64,000 bases of DNA, taken from the NCBI GenBank assembly GCA_030248195.1, contig JASAND010004254.1, forward strand, positions 50,757 through 114,756, written 5' to 3'. The notes under the pieces are model-generated. The model was not told where the DNA came from and did no database searches. It worked only from the letters and a program-made list of their open reading frames with translations. Positions within the stretch are counted from its first letter, which is position 1, and each line of letters opens with the position of its first letter. The position numbers were made by a program, and so were the translations under genes. Source of the DNA: Trissonchulus latispiculum. Its lineage: Eukaryota > Nematoda > Enoplea > Enoplida > Ironidae. Positions 32,863 through 43,450 of this stretch are shown in pieces.

Positions 32863-35791
32863 ATGCCTGGCGAAGAAGGTGAGTCGAAAAAACCGACGGC
32901 AAGTGGCTTGGAGAGTTTATTCAGCGAATCTCTTACAGTTCCGGAGTTTAAGGCCTGGCATCCGGAACTGTACAACAGTCGGGGTGTCCGTGTCCGGGGT
33001 TATAATTTCTATGAAGTTCTGAAGCGCGGCGGCGTCCCAGTTCTAAGGCGATTGGCCCATTGCGAACAGAATGTCATAGCTGCGGTAAATAATAGTAGGT
33101 AACCGTATACGTTTACAGACACTCATATGTTTTACTAAATGTGACAATGGTTTTACTAAAATCACCTTGTGGAACGGGCTACCTAAACGTAGTGCAAGCT
33201 TGACTTTTAAAATGATGGTTTTTGATTGTTGCTTGTTGAAATACTGCACTGCAGAAGTGGTGTATTTCATTTCATTGTTGTCAAGTTTGCCTACACTTTC
33301 AATTCATATTTTTCAGGTTTTCCCGTTAAAATGATGATCAGTGCCCTCAGGTCTTCTGGATGGTTTGTTTACAGTTTTAATTAATTAAATGTGCTTCCAG
33401 TAAACAAAATTTTCAAACTATGAAATGAAGCTGAAACTAAAAAATGAAAATGAACTATCAAACTATTTTCAAACACATGAAACATGAAATGCATAGAATT
33501 TCTCAAATCAGCCTCTTATGCAAGTTCTATGATCACTGTTATTTTCTTGTTGCGTCCTTTGTGAGCCGTTTACTTGCTCGCATAACTAAGTAGTTTACAA
33601 TTGTGTTTTCAGTAATTTTGATTTGAAACGACACGTCGCTTGTGAAGAATGCGCGGATGGTGTTTCCTGTGGCTATGATCCTTACAATAAACAAGTAAAT
33701 TTGATCTGACCAGTTGATTACTGAGTAACAGTCTTACATCAAGAAAATGAGGTAAACGCGGGATCGACGAAGGATACAAGACGAATCATAAAGAAATAAT
33801 GAAAACGCCTGCGTGCAGTTAGTGTTTGAGGCCGGCCTAAGCCGGCCGGCGGCCGGCCGCCGGCCGACGACTTGTGCTCGCGGGCGGGCGGCCGGTGTGG
33901 CCGGCCGGCAAACGGCCGACCGGCCGGCCGGCCGGCCGCCGGCTGGGATACAAATCTCCAATCAGAAATTTACAAAATCGAGAAACTAACCGTAAAATGA
34001 ACTCCAAATCTAGTTATCTAGTTATCTAGCTAATTTTCTATGCTATGCTGTGCTATTTTTCTAAGATAACATTCGAAAATAAATATCTTACAAGTTATAC
34101 TACTGCACTGCAAATTGCTTTAGGCCGGCAGCCGGCCGGCCGGCTACCGGCCGGCCTACGGGCTCGCCGGCCGCCGGCCGGCCGGCCGGCTCACCGGCCG
34201 GCCGGCCGATGGGCTCGGCCGGGCCGGCCGGCGATCGGCCGGCCGGCCGGTGAAACCCCGGCCGGCCTCAAACACTACGTGCAGTCACTAAGGCAAAGCC
34301 TTAGACCGAAACAGGAGTGTTTTTCGTTTCCTGCTTCGGACTAAGGCTTAGCCTTAGTGACTACAGGCAGCCGTTTTTCATTTATGTGTAACAGTCTAAC
34401 AGTTTTTATCGTATTCCCTCCCTTAGTTGCATTCCTATTAAATGTTTGTTTGTACAGTGACCGTGTTCATAAGTAAAAATTTGTTTGGAAGGACAAGTTA
34501 AGCTTTTTCTAGTTTTTGCTGAACTAGACCTCTAAAGAGATGCATCCGATTTGGGCTTGTCTGTCGCATTAAAAAGGGTTGCATACCTCTCCCTGCAGCT
34601 AATGGTCTATCCAGGAACGGATTGATATCAAAGAATGCATTTTGCATAGAAGTTCAGAAGAACCTAACCTTCCCCGTCCAGACTCCATATTCCTTGAATT
34701 TAGTCATATATGCGTATTATGTTAATGTTAATTTAATTAGTGTTCTTTATTTGTTTAGATAATCCTGTGTCAAGATGGAGTGACGAGTCAGAAGGGAGTG
34801 ACCACTGCCCTCCTACACGAACTGATTCATATGTTTGATGATTGTCGAGCACATGTTGACTTTGATAATGTCGATCATCTGGCCTGCACTGAGGTAATTG
34901 AGACAAAGTTGACAAGGGCTACTTTATGGGAGCTTCTATGACCTACGTATATATGTAGTGTGTGTAGAAAATTGGAAATTATATAGGTATTGAAGAAATT
35001 GAGTTTGTGTTTAATTTCTTCGTAAGACAAGTATGTAACAGCAACAGTGTTTTTTGGACATACATTGCTTATATTTATCAATGTTTAGCGAGCTTAGTTC
35101 CTTTATGATTTATTGTTTTACATTTTTCTTTGAAGATGAACCTAGTCGAAATTATTTTGTGACGTTGTTTTGCCTGTAGATACGTGCTGCTAATCTTGCT
35201 CACTGTCAGACTCACATGGATGCCTGGTGGAACGGTAAAGCCTCCTTCTTTCGCCGCCCTGGACAGCATCAGGTAATCAACACTTTCCTTTCATATACTG
35301 CAATGTTATACGATAATATGTGTGTGTAAATTCATTGTTTTATTGCAGTTTTATTGTTGTTTTGGCTGGCCATTGTTTCTTGTTTGAAAGAAATAATTTT
35401 GTTGTTCAAAATCCTCTTTGTGTTTTATTTCGGTATTTTGTCATTTTTCGAAAATAACTTTGTGTTTACTAGGCTTCCAACTGATTATAGCAGTTTCGTG
35501 AAAGAACTTAAATCGTTATTTGGTGTCATTTAGCAACTTTTATTTTATTGCCTGATTCTACTGTTTTCCTGTAAATGTTTTATCAATTATTTCTTTTAGC
35601 AATGTGTGAAAGAGGTGGCTGGCTATTCCTTGACCATGCTGACCGGAATGAGCCCAGCGGAAGCCATGACGGTCCTGGATCGAGTCTTTGATCGTTGCTA
35701 CGCTGATCTTGAGCCTTTCGGTCGACGCTTTAATATCAACTCCTGGGAACCTGAGCATATCTATAATCAGCGAAGACATTATGGATATTAG
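32863..35791 (+). CDS. ATP23: ATP23 mitochondrial inner-membrane metallopeptidase (five exons)
   Basis: Exons: 32863-33098, 33613-33694, 34759-34893, 35180-35272 and 35600-35791, all GT-AG. The joined frame encodes 245 residues (human ATP23 is about the same size). In yeast, Atp23 sits in the intermembrane space, processes the Atp6 precursor and helps assemble the F1Fo ATP synthase. Visible family marks are CEECADGVSCGYD (Cys pairs), IILCQDG, the zinc motif HELIH (residues 126-130) inside LLHELIHMFDDCRAHVD, HLACTEIRAANL, and a C-terminal EPFGRR block. The first donor is GTAACC at 33099; using the earlier GTAAAT at 33085 would put a stop at the start of exon 2. Intron 2 contains a hAT-like MITE. 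Nothing suggests loss of function. Confidence 0.95.
33820..34277. mobile_element. hAT-like MITE with CCGGCCGG-rich arms, copy 1 (ATP23 intron)
   Basis: A 458 bp element with terminal inverted repeats TAGTGTTTGAGGCCGGCC and its complement GGCCGGCCTCAAACACTA. It is flanked by a perfect 8 bp target duplication CGTGCAGT (33812-33819 and 34278-34285), the hallmark of hAT transposition. Subterminal regions are long runs of CCGGCCGG-type palindromes; the centre is AT-rich. No transposase, so non-autonomous. Confidence 0.85.
34283..34361. repeat. 79 bp near-perfect hairpin next to the hAT-like MITE
   Basis: AGTCACTAAGGC...CTTAG-CCGAA-CAGGA on the left is mirrored by TCCTG-TTCGG-CTAAG...GCCTTAGTGACT on the right, leaving a short T/G-rich loop (about 34317-34328). 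A folded transcript would give a stem of about 30 bp. It abuts the MITE target duplication. Confidence 0.75.
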
Positions 35792-35966
35792 CACTGTGCT
35801 TTGTCTCTTTTGATTGAGGAACTAATTCTATTTTAGGCAAAATTCTAAAGCTGATACAAAACGGACGAGTGTGGTTATTTAGAGCTAGATTGTTCAGTTA
35901 TGTTTACTGCCAAAATCAATTCTCCAAACGGTTTTCTGAGTGTTGTATGCTGCTTTTTCGTTTATT

Positions 35967-35972
35967 AATAAA
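35967..35972 (+). terminator. Poly(A) signal of ATP23
   Basis: AATAAA in TTAATAAAATGTCC, about 175 nt after the ATP23 stop codon. Confidence 0.6.
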
Positions 35973-36394
35973 ATGTCCTACTGTTTGTTTTTCATATTTT
36001 TGTTAAGAATAAATTTTCCATTATTGTTGTTGTTGTTTGTTTTGGTCGAGATAACTTGCATAACCCTTTTTGCGGCTCTGCCCGTAATATAACGGGCAAT
36101 CAACCGTTCTATAATGCCGCCCATGACGGACTGTGGTAGTACGTAAGCTTATATTCTAGTGGGGGTAAAATCACAAACTCCTGGACCCCCACCGAAGGTG
36201 GGTTCAGTGTTATAGTGCTGTTGCTGCGTGGCGGCACCGCTTCATAAGACGGCCACCAGGGATTGGTTTTATAAAATTACTCCAGTTTCTGATTTTTCAA
36301 TTTGAGGCCTCAAGTGCTCGAGCTTGCGATGTTGGCCTCGACTTTCCAACAGCGCTAACAAGAATTGGTTCCTTGAATCACATTAGAACGCTAT

Positions 36395-37015
36395 ATATCA
36401 GAACAGGTTTTTGGCATGCAGATGTGCGTCTGGACGCAAAGTTTCTAATACGGACGCAACGGAATTTTAACGAGACGCAAGCTAGACACAACGTTATTTC
36501 GGGAGAAAATTCACTTTTCAAAATTAAAACTTTAAATGTTTCCAGTACCATTTCTTCGGTATTTTTCTAAAATTTTCTCCGGTTTCTGGGGTGTCCGGCT
36601 CCATTACGGGCTGAATCCATCCATGTTACATGCTACCATTCTTTATGATATTTTAATTATATAGTTTAACAGTAACATTTAAACATCTTAATATGTACCT
36701 GTAATATCGAAAATTAGTCACGGTATGTGCTTAAGATGCAATAGATGCCAAATTAACGTTTTTAATGTTTCCATTACAGATTTCTCTGTAATTGAAAAAA
36801 ATTTCAACTTCTGGGAGACCGCCCCCCTCTCTGACTTGGACACATGTACGCACCTTGTAGTCGTGCATTGCTGTTAAGCAGAATCAACTTTCCATTATAC
36901 TAAAAAATTTTATAAATAAAACAATTTTTTGCTTTTCTATACGCAAAGTTTCTTAACGGGACGCAACTCAAATTTAACTTGACGGAGTTACTCAAATCCG
37001 AAATTTAACAAGCAG
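36395..37015. mobile_element. Diverged copy of the GACGCAA element family
   Basis: Shares with 46767-48015 the order GTTTTTGGC/GTGCG start, GACGCAAAGTTTCT, GACGCAAGCTAGAC, TTATTTCGGGAG, CTTTAAATGTTTCCAGTACC, and a closing GCAAAGTTTCTTAACGGGAC + GCAACT. Shorter than the other copy and with worn ends. No coding capacity. Confidence 0.65.
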
Positions 37016-37960
37016 GCCCCTCAAATGGGCATTATTCCGCATTTGAGCCTCAGTCATTCCAGCGCACGGTATTGCATGCGATAGAAGGCCCATCTCTGGT
37101 TGTATTGCGGGATCTAAACCAATTAGACTTAAGGATTCGGGTTACACGGTTTGAAACATAAATTCCCAGTGGCAATGATCTTGATTCTATTTAAGGAATG
37201 CTGATTATATATATTAAACCTTTCGGAAATATGGTTAGGCTCCTAGCAAGCGAAGCCGTATGAATGTTCAATTTCTGCGCAAATAGGCTACAAACGCTCC
37301 GTATTAGCATTAAGGTTTAAGATCATAAGTACAAATCCACGAGTACAGTACGGAAATCTAGCAAAACGGGAAAATTTTCTCCGAGACTAAAGTTACATAC
37401 GGTTATTGGCAGAAAGCCATTAATGTCATTAAGTGACAGATGCCAAGTAAGAACGGTTGTGTCGGACACAAAGTTATCCACAAATGATTTCATGCTCAAT
37501 TATCTAATTTGCATATTCTTCGATCTTTCTTCAGTTTGACTTATTTCGATTTCAATAAGGGGGGCAATGATAAACCAACTAAAATTAATAATTCTGTTCC
37601 CCTCCTGGTTTTCAAATATAACACAATTTAAAAATTTATATTGATCACCTCTAATCATATCTCGAAACCGCAATTGATAATTCCTTGGCTGAAGAGCTTT
37701 TAGGCCCCCCTCGGCTAAAAAAAGATACTGACAACCAGTGATAAACATACAGAAACAGTTGTTTTAGAAATGGGAGGACCGTGCATAACATCTATTTTCC
37801 AAAGCAATAATTCCGCCTCCAGGCGGAATAAAAAACCTGTTTAGCTATGATAATGCTGTTGACTGACGGCTCATGATGATAAACGGCCGGCGGGTCTTCG
37901 AGTCTTGGCAAGTTTTTAGACACAAACATCAATATTTGAAGGACATTTCCAAAACGTCCC

Positions 37961-38331
37961 TAGTGTTTGAGGCCGGCCAACGACTTTCACTCGCCGGCTA
38001 CCGGCTAACAGTCAGAAATTTACAATTTCGTGCAACTGCTTAAAATGAACTCCAAAGCTAGCTACGCTAAAAAGCAGAAGCAATACGCCTAAACTTCGCC
38101 ACGCCAGACTATTGTTAGAACGTGTTTCATTCACAGCAAATATGCGTCAAGGAAGGGCATGGTTTTTGGAAGATAGAGCAACATATTTACACAAAAAACT
38201 GTAAAAGAAGGATGGTTTTGTATGGCTTTTGTAGTACGTACATCTACATTTTTCAATAAAACATCAGAAAATATCTTAAAAGTCAAAAGGTGCACTGCAA
38301 ACTGCTCCAGACCGGCCGGTCTCAAACACTA
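37961..38331. mobile_element. hAT-like MITE, copy 2
   Basis: 371 bp with the same termini as 33820-34277 (TAGTGTTTGAGGCCGG...CTCAAACACTA) and similar internal blocks (TCAGAAATTTACAA, AAAATGAACTCCAAA, GCACTGCAAA). The CCGGCCGG arms are much shorter. Flanks AACGTCCC and GTTGTCCC look like a worn 8 bp target duplication (5 of 8 positions match). Confidence 0.75.
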
Positions 38332-38916
38332 GTTGTCCCCGTCACCATCAGTGAAGACTGCCACGCAACCCACACCCCACAAAAATTATCTAAAAGTAAG
38401 GCAGTTCTTCTGACTGGTTCTGGTATCCTGCAGCGCTTAGTGGAATGTTTTTGCTCGTGGATCTTCAGCAAATAAATCGATAAATGGATTTTTGCAAAAT
38501 CCGAATAATAGCTTATTAATTTACAGGTGGTTGAATGGTTAAGTAGGTTACGGAAGTTGTTACATGATGTTTAAAACCTTACATACTATTATATACTAGT
38601 TTTCTGTTTTAGATAATCCCGATTTTTGTATATATATTATACTAAGGTCGACTCATCGCTCAAATTCGACTGACATTTTCTTAATGTCCTTTGTTGGTGG
38701 TGGTGGACGCAGGCGTTCGTTTATCGATATCTTGATCGACGATCCGCTGATCATTAACGTTTATCCAGAATCATCGAACTGCGTCAGATTATTACCAAAC
38801 AATTAAAATTAAAAATTAATTAATTACCATAATAAGCACCCCAACACTTTTTGTATCTCAGATTTGATGTCTGAAAATGGGTTAAGCTACCACGCCCTGG
38901 CTCCTGTCCTGCTCAA

Positions 38917-41041
38917 ATGTTTCAAAGTGTGCTACTTCCCTGCCTGTCTAGATTAGCTCGATGCGGCCTACTCGACCAGATTCGACTTCTAACCAGCGCT
39001 CAGGCAGCGAGCGCTCTTCGACCGTTCTTCTTCGCCGTTCATCCGGATCTCTTCGGTCAGCATCCGCAGGCTCGCCAGACCAACGAGGAATCCCTGAAAC
39101 AGCTGAACGGATATCTGGACAATGTTTGCAGCAACGGCGCCGCCCAGAATCCCCGATCTATGGGAGGCGCCAGTCCGCGAACAAAACTGCAGTTCTATCT
39201 GCGGCCCTCCTCCTCACAGCCTGAGCCGGATGCCAGCTCCAGCCCTAGCGGTTCTGGATCACAGTTGCGTGAAGTTAGCGTAGTTTTAGGTAAGCATCAG
39301 GATTCAAATGGTAGAGTACAAGATAGAAGGGAGGCAGATACTGAAAGCTTAGCAAAGATGCTAGTGTAAAGTGTGCTAAAAGTAAAGTGTAAAGTGTTAG
39401 GGAAGTGTAAAAATGAAACTAAATCGGCTGGTAGAGATGGTGCGGATATGTTTGCTGTAAGCCATTAATTTGTATAGGGTGACTCACTCAGAGGCTGAGG
39501 GCAAATGCGTTATGCTTGTCACACTCGTAATTATTATGTTCTCTTGATTATTATATTTTTGCTGCGCCTCACTCTAGAGCAGATTGAGTTTCAATAAGAA
39601 GCAGTGTCACCTTATCTCTTTCCTGAAAGCAACTTGGAATGTCAGGTGATACTGAGTAACTGCCGATGCAGTTTACCCAATGTATTTGTATCGGTTGTTC
39701 ACGTAAGCCCTAACGGGCGCCCTCCCCCCTGAGTTTATCTTAAATAAACGCGGAGCACAGTGATGAGTGTGCCATCCATGCCTTTTAAGGATAATTTAAA
39801 GGTAAATCTTATTGTTTATTTCTTATTTATTTCTTATTTCAGATCACACCGATGCCTATGGTACCGTCAAATCTATATTGGAAGCCTGTCGCCTGCCCAC
39901 CTCTCATTTGCCAGTCACTCGATCTCGTCCTGATCACAGCTTTCTACGACAACGCTATCACACTGCTCGCTGGGGCGCCACTGCGGAGGAGCCCTGGAGC
40001 TACTACCCTCACCCGCCCTCCGACCCACCTCCGCCTCCAAAGACTCCCCAACAGCAGGAGATGGACACCTTTCAGCAGCAGGTCAGCCAGATGTTGGCTA
40101 AACTGCAGCATCTGCGCAATCGCTCAGAGCGACTGGAGCACACCCATCGTGCTCTTCAGAATGAGGTGCTCAGCCTGGTAGCACAGTTGCGCCAGTCCCC
40201 GGCGGGCATTGCGGAAGTGGACTGGGAAAGTCCCTGGACCCTGAGTCATGTCCGCGGCGCCTTGGTGGCTCTGCTCCGGGTTCTGAACCAGAGCCACTGG
40301 TCCGAACTGGCCGCCTTGCCCGGTCAGCGGGTCCGGTTCGGGCGCACGCGCGGACTGATGGCTGACGGGTGGCTCAGCCTGCCGCTGGGTGAAGTCCCAG
40401 AACAGTGGATTCGAACGCTCACCTCAGCCAATCATGCCGGTGCTACGCTGGGAAAACTTCGTTCTGCGCTGAGAGATGTCAGCCGACTGATGCTGGCCGG
40501 AGCCATTCTACGACCCCAGGCTTCGGTTCCGGCGACAGCCTGTCTCGGCTGGCTGGACGCCTTGCTGTCTAGCGCGTCGGAAAGCCGGGAAAGGCCTTCC
40601 CTGGGCGGCACAGGCTGTGAGACCCTGGAAGTCTGGATTGGTGATCCGGAGACCAAGCCTCAACTGGGCCCGGATGGATCCTTTCTGATCCCTCTAGGCT
40701 GCCCGCTTGACTCGTTGTTGGCCTTCGTAGGCGAGCACCTGGACAGGGCCAAAGGTCAACAGCTGTTGTGGCAATCCCGACAGCGTCGACTGCAAGTCCT
40801 TCGCACCAGATGCATTCGACAGCTGGATCTGAAGGATGTCATCTGGCCGTTGGATGAGCAGTCGTCTCGACTGGAGGACTTCGCGGAAACGATGCAGGCA
40901 CTGCTGAGACTGGAGTCCGCCTCGCCTCAGTGCGCTGCCGTCCTGCGACATCGCGTTGTATGCCTTAATCGTCGATATGCCGTCACGGATACGGGTGTCC
41001 TAGAGATACCGGTCAATTGGCACAAAGCTCCGTCCGATTAA
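38917..41041 (+). CDS. TCAIM: TCAIM-like mitochondrial protein (two exons)
   Basis: Exons 38917-39289 and 39843-41041, joined across a GT-AG intron in phase 1; 523 residues against about 496 in human. The start has an amphipathic, Arg-containing, Asp-poor leader (MFQSVLLPCLSRLARCG) typical of a mitochondrial presequence. It is followed by LTSAQAASALRPFFFAVHPD + LFGQHP and NEESLKQLN, which match the N-terminal domain of TCAIM (DUF4460). Exon 2 holds the RWGATAEEPWSYYP block, a coiled-coil stretch (LAKLQHLRNRSERLEHTHRA) and the long C-terminal domain (DUF4461). The HPD tripeptide (residues 42-44) is the J-domain signature, in line with reports that TCAIM acts as a DNAJ-type mitochondrial co-chaperone. 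GC content is higher than in the surroundings. No defects seen. Confidence 0.9.
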
Positions 41042-42471
41042 AGTGATGACTATGACGGTTTTCCATGGATGCAGTCAGCTTTCATGTTTTATACTTTACA
41101 ACAAAGCTGTTTATAAGTGATGCTTTATGCAATTCGTAAAAATGTGATAAAGAATTCGGCTTTGTCAAGACTTGAGCCGGCATTTCGTTCCCGGTCAGCG
41201 GAGGGTGTAAACCATTGCACCTGTCGGGTCAATGAACTTGGGTAGATTAAATCTGTCATATTAATGGTTGCTGGGTCGTAGTTTATTTGAACCTCGTATG
41301 CTGAGGCTGGGCTTGGATTTGGAAGTAATGTGTTATAAACTTTGCTTTAAAGTATGCTGGTATGAGTTATAATTTTAAAAATTAACAGTAGAAATTTTAG
41401 AAAAATAACCAAAATTAAAAAAAGAAGGAATTTTAATTTTAGCAAGGAGCGGAAATATTCGGCAGTGATGTTTTTAATTCCAAGTATATATGGTGTAAAA
41501 TTTATGTTCTGATAAAGACCATGCATATTTTATTTGCTAATTGGTTTATACGCTTCCACTGATGTTTTACGTAGTTTTACATAGCGGGTATTGAACATGG
41601 ATAGTAGGTTGGGGGTTGGGTGTATAAAGCTGTCTAAACGTAGAATTTGAGTACTTTCAAATTTAGCAACTACATATGGTAAAATGTAATTTTCGGATGT
41701 AATTAATAATAATAGTAGTAATAGTAATAATAGTAATTAATTATAATGTCTAAACGGTTCTAAATCAGATTTTATTTTGTTTTTTTACTATCGTCTATAA
41801 ATTCAATTTTATTCTTGTACAGGATTACGCATCTGTACCTTAATCTATTTTTTCGTGGTAAATGTGTATACGTACATGTCTTGAATAGTTGTGATATAAA
41901 CTTTTTAACATTCTTTCTACTAATTGGTGCCTGCATTACGTCGTATACCATACCATGACTAAAGTTATGTGTACACTTTTTAAAATAGCGCTTCATTTCC
42001 TTATTTTTTGCTATTTAATGCAAAGTTTGTAATGTTTATTTTGCATCGTACGAAGTGCTGATTTAATGAGCCTTGAGTATCTAAAGTGCACTGAATTTGA
42101 AACTTTTAATAATTTACTTTTGGTTGTAAATAAAGTTGGTGTGCAGATGTATATGTAGCTTAGTAGTCTGTAAATTTGAGTTTTTTGAAAGTGGAAGCAG
42201 GGGAAAATGGATGAAAAGGTTTCCTCACCGTGTTTCTTTCAAATTAAAAGTGCAAGATTGTTTCGTAAAGATTCAGCAATCCAGACATGTTAGCAGTGCA
42301 AGGGTTCTATCCCCAATCTTTTTCAATCCTTTCATTCCGAATTTCCGGTGCATTTAAATAATCAATGACTTTAATTTCAAAACTTTAAAACTAAAATTAA
42401 CGGTTTTAGAATTTGAACTTTCAAGTGAGATTTTATCCCCTGCTCAGTTTATATGTGGCCTAATTCCTCAG
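41042..42471. other. Region between TCAIM and the membrane-protein exon
   Basis: AT-rich with no gene recognised. A short AATAAT/TAGTAA repeat lies at about 41700-41740. The stretch at about 42180-42240 (TTTTTTGAAAGTGGAAGCAG) resembles 62500-62560, part of the duplicated astacin 3' region. Earlier exons of the membrane protein may hide here. Confidence 0.5.
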
Positions 42472-42996
42472 GATTCTATGGTTGACCATTCTCAGCAGTG
42501 TCAAGAAGGATTTGTGTTCGAGGAATGTGATAAGAAATGCGGTGCCAGCGCCTGCAAGGAAAATGAGCACGGTTGCTACTACTGCAGCACGCTTTCTAAA
42601 AAGGAGAAAAACATACTCATTGCTGTATTATCCACTTTGGCGATTTTGGTGGTGCTGGCGGTTACAATTACCCTAATCTGGCGACATTGCATCAGACCAA
42701 AAATTCGTCGAAAAAAGCAATTGCTTGAGTATGACTTAGTGAAGCAATATATGGGACCGCAGAAAAGGGACCACCCACGACCGCCACCACAACTGATTCC
42801 ACCCGCTGGGTACGCGCACCAGGACAGCCATTTTCAGGCTACTGCCGAAAAAACTTCTTCTAGTGGCGGGACCCTATCTTCAGCGCCCTCAACCAAACCA
42901 AGCCATACTTTACCCTACCCGCCGAGTGGCAATTTACCGTATCCTACCGTACAGAATCTGTATTTTCCATCTCATCAACAACAATATCAATACTAA
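42472..42996 (+). CDS. Last exon of an unidentified single-pass membrane protein
   Basis: I do not recognise the family. A frame from an AG acceptor (CTAATTCCTCAG, ending 42471) runs to TAA at 42994-42996; the first ATG is at 42478. It shows a small Cys-rich segment with six Cys in 29 residues (C-x8-C-x3-C-x4-C-x6-C-x2-C), then a 23-residue membrane helix (ILIAVLSTLAILVVLAVTIT, about residues 46-68 from the ATG) and a basic stop-transfer RHCIRPKIRRKK. A Pro/Ser/Tyr/Gln-rich tail of about 90 residues ends it. The Cys spacing faintly recalls the start of a trypsin-inhibitor-like (TIL) module. No signal peptide follows the ATG, so upstream exons probably supply the ectodomain. Confidence 0.65.
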   Translation, partial: DSMVDHSQQCQEGFVFEECDKKCGASACKENEHGCYYCSTLSKKEKNILIAVLSTLAILVVLAVTITLIWRHCIRPKIRRKKQLLEYDLVKQYMGPQKRDHPRPPPQLIPPAGYAHQDSHFQATAEKTSSSGGTLSSAPSTKPSHTLPYPPSGNLPYPTVQNLYFPSHQQQYQY

Positions 42997-43119
42997 TTTG
43001 TAATACATAAAGAATATATATCTAAACTACATTTTAAGTGTACCTAAAGTTTCAAATTTTGATTAGCCACACGCTAATGTCTTGCGCCATGTTTTAATTT
43101 GTACTTGATTTTACAGCAA

Positions 43120-43125
43120 AATAAA
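43120..43125 (+). terminator. Poly(A) signal of the membrane-protein gene
   Basis: AATAAA in GCAAAATAAAGCAG, about 125 nt after the stop codon at 42996. The gene is tail-to-tail with the minus-strand astacin, whose stop is at 43276. Confidence 0.55.
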
Positions 43126-43275
43126 GCAGTCTAAAGGACAAGAATAGGAGTTATTGTATGTGTGATAGAATGTTACTATTAAGATTAAATCTTCAAATTT
43201 TAGGATCCATAAATTTATTTTCGCTGGTTTCGAGAAGAAATTTTGTTTTGATCGAATTCTGAGGTACCACATTTT

Positions 43276-43450
43276 TCAGTGTACTTTCAAACTGTTTCCT
43301 TGGCGTTTGCCTCTTCCTATTGTTTCTTTTGTACAGGAATACATTTTGTTGATTTCGAAGATATCCGTTTTGGAAAATCCATCTCGTTGGCCCATTTTTT
43401 CAATTCCAGGAAAGTTGCCTTTTGGACGAATTGTTTCTCCGCCTTTCTTG
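43276..43450 (-). CDS. Astacin C-terminal exon with non-canonical acceptor
   Basis: Encodes KKGGETIRPKGNFPGIEKMG, then QRDGFSKTD and INKMYSC, the usual end of the astacin domain, plus a short basic tail to the stop at 43276-43278. The two intron bases before it read GG (CTTGTTTTGG|CAAG). The duplicate at 62951 reads CTTGTTTTTTTAG|CAAG. Confidence 0.75.

Larger units (their letters stand above)
35792..38916. other. Intergenic region between ATP23 and TCAIM
   Basis: No gene recognised. It contains a diverged copy of the GACGCAA repeat family (36395-37015) and a second hAT-like MITE (37961-38331). The remainder is AT-rich unique-looking sequence. Confidence 0.6.

Noticed and set aside
33085..33086. 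GTAAAT as the donor of ATP23 exon 1
   Set aside because: Joining to exon 2 at this point creates an immediate stop; the GTAACC donor at 33099 keeps the frame and gives the expected length.
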